From an uncultured Clostridia bacterium (GTDB taxonomy: Bacteria > Bacillota > Clostridia > Christensenellales > Borkfalkiaceae), in assembly GCA_947174955.1 (NCBI GenBank), contig CAMWKX010000059.1:1-7344 (forward strand): 7,344 bases of DNA, read 5' to 3'. The notes beneath the pieces are model-generated. The model was given only the letters and a program-made list of their open reading frames with translations. It made no database searches and was not told where the DNA came from. The translations under genes were made by a program, and so were the position numbers. Position 1 is the stretch's first letter, and the number at the start of each line of letters is the position of its first letter. This document shows, one piece after another, positions 1 through 5,710 of the stretch.

Positions 1-1064
1 TCTGCTACTACTACGACCACTACGGCGTAGAGCACGACGACAAGGACAAGGGCGATAAGCTGACCTGCAAAGTCGACGTCGACTATACGAGCGGTCTTAC
101 AATCTACAACGCTTACACCGCTTACGAAAAGAGCACGCTCGAAAATATGTCTGCGGAAGAAAAGGCAGAGCTCAACGAAAAGGTCTACAACAAGAATACG
201 GGTAGAAACAAGGCTACTATCGACTTCCCCTTAAAGCTTGCGCACAACGGCACTTACTACAAGTTCAAGGCGGAAAAGACGGGCGTTTACCAGGTGCGTT
301 CCTACACCAAGGGCTGCTCTCCCACGAGGGCTAGCACCGCCGACAACACCGACTTGTACGTAACCGCCGACCCCGGGCTTACAATTTACGACGGAAACGG
401 CGTTTATATGAGAACCATAGATGGCGTACTCGACCACGACTCGTTCAAGATCGGGGGTTACGAGGGCTTTAACACCTACGTTGCTATGGACGCGGGCGAG
501 GAAATTTACCTCTACCTCGAAACGACGGCTTCAACCAAGTCGTACTACGACTTCGAGATAACCTACCACGAAGCTCCGTTTGAAAAGCTTATAGTATGCA
601 CGACGGGCAACGGCTGGTGGTCGTATAACGAGCGCGAAGACGGTTCGATATTCCAGTACTACGACGGCATACCCGTTATGTACGACAGCATAAGCGGCGT
701 ATACTGCGCGGTCAAGGACGGCAAGCCCGACCCCGAACAGCCCGTATATATCGATATGCTGTACAGCAGCTTCTTTATGTGCAATTTCCCCGAGTACTAT
801 TTCGCTTCGCTGCAATATATGATTAAGGACAATGCGTTCAGAAACCATATGTATCAAGGTCCGAAGTGTCAGGCGACGATGGAAAGGTTGCTTGCCGAGT
901 CACAGGACAGACCCGTAGCAGACCCTCTGCACGGACTGGTTCCCGCCACCGAGGAAGTCGTAGACATTCTCAACCGCTTTATAGACGAAAACGTCGACGG
1001 CGGCAGGGGCGAAGGCAACGGCTGGCTTGCGTTTGCTGTGTACAACGCGAAATTCGGCAAATAA
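1..1064 (+). CDS. C-terminal part of a large surface or secreted protein with a PPC-like domain (5' partial)
   Basis: The frame is open from base 3 to the TAA at 1062-1064, giving 353 visible residues, so the gene begins outside the window. The first in-frame ATG (147) has no ribosome site and 48 coding-like codons precede it, so it is not taken as the start. The protein is rich in Tyr, Asp, Gly and Thr, with no membrane helix in the visible part. Around bases 225-570 the order of motifs (YYKFKAEKTGVYQV, then LTIYDGNG, then AGEEIYLYLETT, then YYDFEITY) fits the bacterial pre-peptidase C-terminal (PPC) beta-sandwich found in secreted proteins. A second block (GIPVMYDSISGVYCAVKDG) and a C-terminal helix-rich part ending GNGWLAFAVYNAKFG follow; I do not recognise them. 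The specific role is unknown; adhesion or surface binding is a guess. It is followed after 34 bases by a lipoprotein gene with no terminator between them, so the two are probably co-transcribed. Confidence 0.72.
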   Translation, partial: CYYYDHYGVEHDDKDKGDKLTCKVDVDYTSGLTIYNAYTAYEKSTLENMSAEEKAELNEKVYNKNTGRNKATIDFPLKLAHNGTYYKFKAEKTGVYQVRSYTKGCSPTRASTADNTDLYVTADPGLTIYDGNGVYMRTIDGVLDHDSFKIGGYEGFNTYVAMDAGEEIYLYLETTASTKSYYDFEITYHEAPFEKLIVCTTGNGWWSYNEREDGSIFQYYDGIPVMYDSISGVYCAVKDGKPDPEQPVYIDMLYSSFFMCNFPEYYFASLQYMIKDNAFRNHMYQGPKCQATMERLLAESQDRPVADPLHGLVPATEEVVDILNRFIDENVDGGRGEGNGWLAFAVYNAKFGK

Positions 1065-1085
1065 AAAAACGTGAAATAAATTTTC

Positions 1086-1091
1086 AAGGAG
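1086..1091 (+). promoter_or_regulatory. Ribosome binding site of the small lipoprotein gene
   Basis: AAGGAG lies seven bases before the ATG at 1099. It fixes the start of the 144-residue lipoprotein and supports its reality as a gene. Confidence 0.85.
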
Positions 1092-1098
1092 CAATAAA

Positions 1099-1533
1099 AT
1101 GAAAAGATTTTTAAAGATTTTGGCGGTAGCGGCAATCGCAGTAGCGGCGGCAATCGCCTGTGTGTTCGTCGGTTGCGGCGACAAAGGCGGCGACAGCGGT
1201 TCGGCTGACTATAACTTCACTCTCGTATACGAGGGCGGCGCCAAGGACGGTCAGGCTGTCAACGGACAGGCGGACGGCAATATGTCGGGCGGCAAAGTGG
1301 CAACTCAGCTTTGCGTAGGCTCCAGCTGCCAACCCCTTACTTTGGCTAACATTTATCCCGACGCAAACGGTAAGCTCAGCCTGTCGCAGGCTAAGGTTAA
1401 CGAACTGTTCAGCTCTGAAACCGACGTAACCGAATTCGTGTTCCACGCTTTGAACATTACCGGTTACAAGAGCGATTGCGAAGTTGAAGTTAACGGCAAA
1501 GGTAATTATACTCTTAAAATAACGGTATCCTGA
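1099..1533 (+). CDS. Small secreted lipoprotein of unknown function
   Basis: This encodes 144 residues with a typical lipoprotein signal: a basic N-terminus (MKRFLK), a hydrophobic Ala/Val/Ile core (residues 7-24) and a lipobox FVGC with the lipidated cysteine at residue 26. The Phe at -3 is less usual than Leu. A Gly/Asp/Ser linker (27-37) leads to a folded domain of about 105 residues. That domain has three cysteines (C72, C77, C127); C72 and C77 sit in CVGSSC and could form a disulfide with each other or with C127. A short LSLSQAKVNELF helix lies in the middle and alternating beta-like strands at the end (YTLKITVS). No family is recognised. The mature protein should be anchored to the outer face of the membrane. 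It is probably the last gene of a plus-strand unit, since the strong terminator at 1540-1581 follows within a few bases of its TGA. Confidence 0.85.
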   Translation: MKRFLKILAVAAIAVAAAIACVFVGCGDKGGDSGSADYNFTLVYEGGAKDGQAVNGQADGNMSGGKVATQLCVGSSCQPLTLANIYPDANGKLSLSQAKVNELFSSETDVTEFVFHALNITGYKSDCEVEVNGKGNYTLKITVS

Positions 1534-1539
1534 TACGAT

Positions 1540-1581
1540 AAATAAAACGCCCCGCGGCATTTGCCGCGGGGCGTTTTATTT
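1540..1581. terminator. Bidirectional intrinsic terminator between convergent genes
   Basis: A perfect 19-bp stem (1540-1558 pairs with 1563-1581) with a four-base loop has a GC-rich core and an A-tract on one side mirrored by a T-tract on the other. T-rich sequence follows on the plus strand (1574-1592), and the A-rich left arm gives a U-tract on the minus strand. It lies between the lipoprotein stop (1533) and the stop of the minus-strand redox gene (1593), and can end both. Confidence 0.93.
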
Positions 1582-1592
1582 AGTTTTTATTT

Positions 1593-3203
1593 TTATCCCA
1601 GAGCCTTGATTATTTCAGCCCTTAACGTTTCTTCCGGACAACTGCCCTGCTTTACGAAGGTAATTCTGCCCGACGCGTTGAGTATAACCGTCATAGGGAA
1701 CGCGTACTTGCCGCCCAGCATTCCGTAGGTGTTAAGCTCCTCGGTATCCTGCGCAAATACTAACTTGTAGCTGTTCCACGCCCTTCCGTTCTTATCCTTT
1801 GCGGTATCGAGGAAGTGCTGAACGCCCGATTGAGGCACCGCCGCATAGCTGTGTATTACGAACATATCTATTTGGTCCATATACTCTTCGTAAACCGTTT
1901 CGAACTCGGGCAATTCCGCCTTGCAGGGGTCGCAATCGGTATACCAGTAATTGAGTACCGTCACCTTGCTTATGCCGTACGTACTTACGCTCTTTGCATC
2001 GTTGTCCGATTTGTAAGTGGAAAGAATAAATTCGGGGCACTTATCGCCGACGTGATATACCAGCGTACTCTTTTCCTTGGTTAACGCGTATCCCAAAACC
2101 GCGCCTATGAGCAATAACGTTGCAAGCACCCACGCCACGAACTCGACTACAAACCTCGGCTTCTTAAACGCCGCCTTGACGGCTTGCAGCTTTTTGCCCT
2201 TGGGCTTTTCCTCGGTCTGCGCAACCGCAGTTTCTTCCACTGCGTTTGCAACCGACATATCCGCATTAGCCTTCGCAAGCTCCAAAAGCTGTATCTTTTC
2301 ACCTTCAACTACTGCAGGCTGATTAATAGGCGTTGTATTCTTTAAGAAAATCTGACTGCCCTTCCAGCTTATCGCCTGAACGGGGCAAACGGAGATACAT
2401 TCGCCGCACTGTATGCACTCGTGGTCGCCCACGTGCTTGATATCCATTTTACAACCCTGCACGCACAGTCCGCAGTCGATACACTTGTCCTTGTCGAGCT
2501 TGACGCCAAGTAGCGAAATTTTGCAGAACAGCGAATATATCGCGCCGAGCGGGCAGATAAAGCGGCAGAAGAAGCGGTATATGAATATGCTTGCAACCAC
2601 CACTACCACCAGCACGCAGAACTTCCAGGTGAACAGATATCCGAGCATTCCGAAGAAGTCGGAATTGTTGGGGTTGGATAACAGCGATATCGCTCCGCCG
2701 AACGTACCCGCGGGACAAACGTATTTACAGAACGACGGTATGCCCGCATAGATTATTGGTATCGCTATCACTATCGCAAGCAGAACGTACTTGAAATAAG
2801 ATAACACGCGTGTAAAACGGTTTTTTCTCAGCTTGGGAGTGCGTATCTTGTATAAAAGTTCCTGAATAAGTCCGAACGGACACAGAAAACCGCAGATAAG
2901 TCTGCCGAGCAACAACCCGAACAATAACAATATGCCGAGTATGTACGACGGCGCGGTTCTGCCGCTTTGCGCCAGAGAATCCTGCAACGCGCCGAGCGGG
3001 CACGCTCCCACCGCTCCGGGGCAGGAATAGCAGTTGAGTCCGGGTACGCACACCTTTTTAGTGTCGCCCGTGTAAATCTTGCCCGTGGCAAAGCCCTTTA
3101 AATTGGCGTTTGTGAGCAGTGCGGCGTACAGCTGAATTATTCTGCGCTTAGTGGGTTTGTGGGCGATAAACCAATTTTTAACGTTTGTAAAAAACTTTTT
3201 CAT
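1593..3203 (-). CDS. Membrane 4Fe-4S ferredoxin (NapH/CcoG-like) fused to a TlpA/ResA-like thioredoxin domain
   Basis: The 536-residue protein is likely to carry electrons from cytoplasmic donors through the membrane to an external thioredoxin fold. An N-terminal hydrophobic segment (about 22-38) leads to a Cys-rich loop (C52, C58, C61, C68; CVPGLNCYSCPGA). Helices lie near 87-107, 135-156 and 193-212, each near a Cys pair with CP motifs (C104/C108, C159/C163, C213/C217). Two ferredoxin motifs follow: C241, C244, C247, C251 and C263, C266, C269, C273-Pro. After a charged linker (282-348) comes a helix at 352-374. The thioredoxin domain then has active site CDPC (C424, C427) in YWYTDCDPCKAELP and a probable cis-Pro at P503 (KYAFPMTV). 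Membrane ferredoxins and TlpA proteins are usually separate polypeptides. Positive-inside reasoning puts the ferredoxin clusters inside and CDPC outside. The ATG is one base after the upstream TGA and has no clear ribosome site, which suggests translational coupling. The redox partner and substrate are not shown by the sequence. Confidence 0.88.
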   Translation of the reverse strand: MKKFFTNVKNWFIAHKPTKRRIIQLYAALLTNANLKGFATGKIYTGDTKKVCVPGLNCYSCPGAVGACPLGALQDSLAQSGRTAPSYILGILLLFGLLLGRLICGFLCPFGLIQELLYKIRTPKLRKNRFTRVLSYFKYVLLAIVIAIPIIYAGIPSFCKYVCPAGTFGGAISLLSNPNNSDFFGMLGYLFTWKFCVLVVVVVASIFIYRFFCRFICPLGAIYSLFCKISLLGVKLDKDKCIDCGLCVQGCKMDIKHVGDHECIQCGECISVCPVQAISWKGSQIFLKNTTPINQPAVVEGEKIQLLELAKANADMSVANAVEETAVAQTEEKPKGKKLQAVKAAFKKPRFVVEFVAWVLATLLLIGAVLGYALTKEKSTLVYHVGDKCPEFILSTYKSDNDAKSVSTYGISKVTVLNYWYTDCDPCKAELPEFETVYEEYMDQIDMFVIHSYAAVPQSGVQHFLDTAKDKNGRAWNSYKLVFAQDTEELNTYGMLGGKYAFPMTVILNASGRITFVKQGSCPEETLRAEIIKALG

Positions 3204-3204
3204 A

Positions 3205-4020
3205 TCAGCCCAGCCCTATACATTCGGTACAGATATTTATCGCCTTGATAAATACCCCGCGCGCATTGCCGTTCAACGCGCCCCATATTATGAACGCCAC
3301 GGCAATCACCGCAACCGCAATGCGTATGCCGAGTAACACCCACTTGTTATCCAGCACGGCAACCGCCGATTGCAATTTGGTCTTTTCCTTAATCTGTATC
3401 TTCTGTCCTCTCGTCACCTTCTGCACGAGCGGCAGCATAGCTTTTACGGCAAACTTTTCGTAAACCGCCGCGCCGCACACGACCAAAAGCCCCGCGAATA
3501 CGCACGGGAATATATTTTTGACCATATTCAGAATTTCGTGCGTGACGCTCTTGTTGGGGAAGTTCGAGGGTATGCACAGATACACGAACCCGTACACGCA
3601 GGCAATGCCAAACAGCGCCCACGCCGCGCATCTGAGCGCGAATATTACCTTTTTCGACTGCGCTATCTTGGCAAAATCGCCTTCCATTCCCTCGGGAGCG
3701 GTTTGCGGCATACGCTTATCGAGGCGCGCGAGCTGTAAGTCGGGACATATTTTGCGCGGCTTAACTTTCACGGGGAAAACTTCCCACAGCACGAAGCCGA
3801 CCACTATTCCCGCTATCCACAGCCAGAAAAAGAGGTCGATTTTAGAAAGCGCTTCCACTACTCTTTCGCGGGTGAAAATATCGCCCGAGTAGCCCTCCGC
3901 CGTACCCGTCAGATACAGCGTAAGCACCTGCCATATGAACAGCGCGCCCACCACAACGGTGAATGCGCCGAATATTATTCCGTAGCTTAAACGCACGGTT
4001 TTGCAAGTTTTTTCTTTCAT
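3205..4020 (-). CDS. Five-helix membrane protein with a C-terminal CD1871A-like CXXC tail
   Basis: The 271-residue protein starts at the ATG at 4020. Longer in-frame starts (up to 4077) lie upstream of or inside the promoter and are rejected. Predicted helices are at about 12-37, 63-82, 125-149, 168-186 and 228-249. Basic loops (83-103 and 187-227) indicate an inside N-terminus and an outside C-terminus. The last 45 residues form one helix followed by INICTECIGLG with C264 and C267. From memory, this resembles the short stand-alone 'CD1871A family CXXC motif-containing' proteins of clostridia, which end in a similar ICxECIGxG sequence. Here the motif is the tail of a protein several times longer. 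Residues 1-225 match no family I know; other cysteines are C6, C92, C131, C141, C149, C173 and C182. It is the first gene of the operon with the ferredoxin-thioredoxin fusion (stop and next start arranged TGATATG), so it probably contributes an external thiol pair to the same electron path. That role is inference. Confidence 0.82.
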   Translation of the reverse strand: MKEKTCKTVRLSYGIIFGAFTVVVGALFIWQVLTLYLTGTAEGYSGDIFTRERVVEALSKIDLFFWLWIAGIVVGFVLWEVFPVKVKPRKICPDLQLARLDKRMPQTAPEGMEGDFAKIAQSKKVIFALRCAAWALFGIACVYGFVYLCIPSNFPNKSVTHEILNMVKNIFPCVFAGLLVVCGAAVYEKFAVKAMLPLVQKVTRGQKIQIKEKTKLQSAVAVLDNKWVLLGIRIAVAVIAVAFIIWGALNGNARGVFIKAINICTECIGLG

Positions 4021-4030
4021 TAGTAAATAT

Positions 4031-4059
4031 ATTATATCAACGCGCGCGCGTAAAGTCAA
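4031..4059 (-). promoter_or_regulatory. Sigma-A promoter of the redox operon, near-leaderless
   Basis: On the minus strand this reads TTGACT (4054-4059), a 17-base spacer, then TATAAT (4031-4036), with an extended TGA just before the -10. The expected start of transcription is about four bases before the ATG at 4020, so the mRNA would have almost no leader and no Shine-Dalgarno site. The spacer holds a 12-base palindrome (4040-4051). Confidence 0.85.
4040..4051. promoter_or_regulatory. Possible operator: alternating CG palindrome in the promoter spacer
   Basis: ACGCGCGCGCGT is a perfect 12-base palindrome containing (CG)5, between the -35 and -10 of the minus-strand promoter. A bound protein here would block that promoter; it could also reach the divergent -35 at 4071. 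It may instead be a chance feature, although it stands out in an otherwise AT-rich region. Confidence 0.3.
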
Positions 4060-4070
4060 CATTTTCCCGC

Positions 4071-4100
4071 TTGACAAAGGTTGGCAAATGACTATATAAT
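4071..4100 (+). promoter_or_regulatory. Sigma-A promoter of the cysteine desulfidase gene
   Basis: TTGACA (4071-4076), an 18-base spacer and TATAAT (4095-4100) give full consensus hexamers. Transcription should start near 4107, leaving a leader of about nine bases (GGTGTTACT) before the ATG at 4116. The GGTG at 4107-4110 is the only possible, weak, ribosome site. The -35 box is 11 bases from the -35 of the divergent promoter. Confidence 0.85.
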
Positions 4101-4115
4101 CTATGTGGTGTTACT

Positions 4116-5396
4116 ATGGATAAAAAGTTGTATACAGACTATCTGAACATTTTGAAAGAAGAGCTTCTGCCCGCTATGGGCTGTACTGAGCCCATTGCAA
4201 TTGCATACGCGGCGGCTCTTGCCAGAAACGCTTTGGGAGCTTTACCCGAGCGCGTGGAGATTACCGTATCGGGCAATATCTTAAAGAACGTCAAAAGCGT
4301 TATCGTGCCCTCCACGGGCGGACTTAAAGGCGTTGCGAGCGCGGCTGCCGCAGGTATAGTTGCGGGCAGGCACGAGAAAAAGCTCGAAGTACTCTCCGAG
4401 CTGACCGCAAGCGACATCGAGGCAATTAAAGCGTACATATCCGCTACTCAATTCACAGTCAAGGCGGCGGACAGCGGCTGCATTTTCGATATAGGCATAG
4501 CCGTTTTCAAAGGCTCCGACCGCGCTTACGCGCGCATCGAGGGGCATCACACCAACGTTGTGGAAATTTCCAGGAACGACGAAAAGCTTTTAGCCAAAGA
4601 CGTCGTTGAAGAGGACTCGAACGACGGTATGACGGACAGAAACTGTCTTTCGATCAAGCACATTATCGAATTTGCCGACAGCGTTGACGTGAACGATATC
4701 GACGAAATTATTTCGCGCCAGATAGAGTACAACACCGCCATTGCGAACGAAGGTCTGAACGGTGACTACGGCGCGCGCGTGGGCAAGGTGCTTTTAGACA
4801 GCTTCGGCGACGGCGTGCACAACCTTGCGCGGGCTACCGCGGCGGCGGGCTCGGACGCGCGTATGAACGGCTGCTCTTTGCCCGTTGTCATTGTTTCGGG
4901 CAGCGGCAATCAGGGTATGCCCGCCGCTCTGCCCATAGTCGTCTACGCTGAAAAAATGAACGCGCCGCGCGAAAAACTGTTACGCGCGGTCGCGCTTTCC
5001 GACCTTATTACCATTCATTTGAAGACGGGCATCGGCAGGTTGTCTGCGTACTGCGGCGCGGTTTCCGCGGGTGCGGGCGCGGGTGCGGGCGTTGCCTATC
5101 TTTGCGGGGGCGGTTTCGAGGAGATTGCGCACACTATCGTAAACGCGCTTGCGATTACGTCGGGACTTATCTGCGACGGCGCCAAGTCGAGCTGTGCGGC
5201 TAAGATTGCTTCGGCTGTCGACGCGGGGCTTTTGGGCTATGAAATGTTCAAGCGCGGCAGTCAGTTTTACGGCGGCGACGGCATATTATGCCACGGCGTG
5301 GAAAACACCATCGACAACGTTTGCGACCTTGCCCGCGTGGGTATGAAGGAAACCGACGAGGAAATTATCCGCCTTATGATTAAGGATTTAGGTTAA
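4116..5396 (+). CDS. cyuA: L-cysteine desulfidase, CyuA/CdsB (UPF0597) family
   Basis: The protein has 426 residues, close to the usual length of the family (about 400-440). Family members carry a [4Fe-4S] cluster and split L-cysteine into pyruvate, ammonia and sulfide in the cytoplasm; they are related to the alpha subunit of iron-sulfur serine dehydratases. The N-terminal motif MGCTEP holds C23. The C-terminal half holds SAYCGAVSAG (C313) and GLICDGAKSSC (C353, with C360 nearby). C23, C313 and C353 match the three conserved cysteines of the family in motif context and in the 40-residue spacing of the last two, so they are the likely cluster ligands. The glycine-rich segment VIVSGSGNQGMPAALP (about 258-273) is also typical. 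It is a single-gene unit with its own promoter, ends at a terminator, and is divergent from a membrane redox operon. A role in cysteine breakdown or detoxification fits; a different 3-hydroxy or thiol amino acid substrate cannot be excluded. Confidence 0.93.
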   Translation: MDKKLYTDYLNILKEELLPAMGCTEPIAIAYAAALARNALGALPERVEITVSGNILKNVKSVIVPSTGGLKGVASAAAAGIVAGRHEKKLEVLSELTASDIEAIKAYISATQFTVKAADSGCIFDIGIAVFKGSDRAYARIEGHHTNVVEISRNDEKLLAKDVVEEDSNDGMTDRNCLSIKHIIEFADSVDVNDIDEIISRQIEYNTAIANEGLNGDYGARVGKVLLDSFGDGVHNLARATAAAGSDARMNGCSLPVVIVSGSGNQGMPAALPIVVYAEKMNAPREKLLRAVALSDLITIHLKTGIGRLSAYCGAVSAGAGAGAGVAYLCGGGFEEIAHTIVNALAITSGLICDGAKSSCAAKIASAVDAGLLGYEMFKRGSQFYGGDGILCHGVENTIDNVCDLARVGMKETDEEIIRLMIKDLG

Positions 5397-5406
5397 CTAA
5401 ATAATC

Positions 5407-5437
5407 AAAAAGCTCTCCTTTGCGGAGAGCTTTTTTT
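5407..5437. terminator. Bidirectional intrinsic terminator
   Basis: A 12-bp stem (5407-5418 with 5424-5435, core AGCTCTCC/GGAGAGCT) and a five-base loop are followed by seven T on the plus strand. The five A of the left arm give a U-tract on the minus strand. It lies 10 bases after the desulfidase stop and 10 bases beyond the stop of the minus-strand small membrane protein, so it can serve both convergent units. Confidence 0.92.
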
Positions 5438-5446
5438 ATTTCGATT

Positions 5447-5710
5447 TTATACTCCTACCCATAGCCAGGCAATTAAAGCCATAATGCCGAAAACCAAAAT
5501 CACGATAACGAACACGGGCAGATACGCCGCGAACGCCGCGCGGACCATCATCCAATACTCCTTGCGGGATACCTTCTGCCTGTGCCTTTTCATTCCGCTG
5601 TCCTTGCGCTTTTTTAAAGTCGGGTCGTACCAGCGGAACCCCTCTACGTTCATATCCGCAAAGGTCGTTTCCATATCCAGATCGTCGGGTTTCTTATTCT
5701 TTTTCGCCAT
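5447..5710 (-). CDS. Small single-pass membrane protein overlapping oppF
   Basis: It encodes 87 residues. The N-terminal half is soluble and very charged: MAKKNKK, an acidic stretch DDLDMETTFADM (9-20), the aromatic motif GFRWYDPT (24-31) and a basic cluster (33-50, KKRKDSGMKRHRQKVSRK). A single hydrophobic helix follows at about 62-85, ending two residues before the stop. Positive-inside reasoning puts the basic part in the cytoplasm and the C-terminus at the outer face. The start codon lies inside the last 17 bases of oppF, in another frame, with no good ribosome site, so translation is probably coupled to oppF. It is the last gene before the terminator. No family is recognised. It may be a small subunit or modulator of the peptide transporter, but only the gene order suggests this. 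Confidence 0.75.
   Translation of the reverse strand: MAKKNKKPDDLDMETTFADMNVEGFRWYDPTLKKRKDSGMKRHRQKVSRKEYWMMVRAAFAAYLPVFVIVILVFGIMALIAWLWVGV

Noticed and set aside
147..149. ATG at 147 as the true start of the first gene
   Set aside because: No ribosome site precedes it, and the same frame is open and of the same composition to the window edge.
1540..1581. The 19-bp perfect hairpin as an attachment site or regulator-binding palindrome
   Set aside because: Its position between convergent stops, GC core, four-base loop and T-rich flank are explained by a bidirectional terminator.
1593..3203. Assignment of the ferredoxin fusion as NapH, CcoG or NosR itself
   Set aside because: The cysteine layout is only similar in style, the thioredoxin domain is extra, and no nap, cco or nos genes are nearby.
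4021..4077. Longer start (ATG at 4077) for the CXXC-tail membrane protein
   Set aside because: The added codons run through the -35 and -10 boxes of the gene's own promoter, and there is no ribosome site before 4077.
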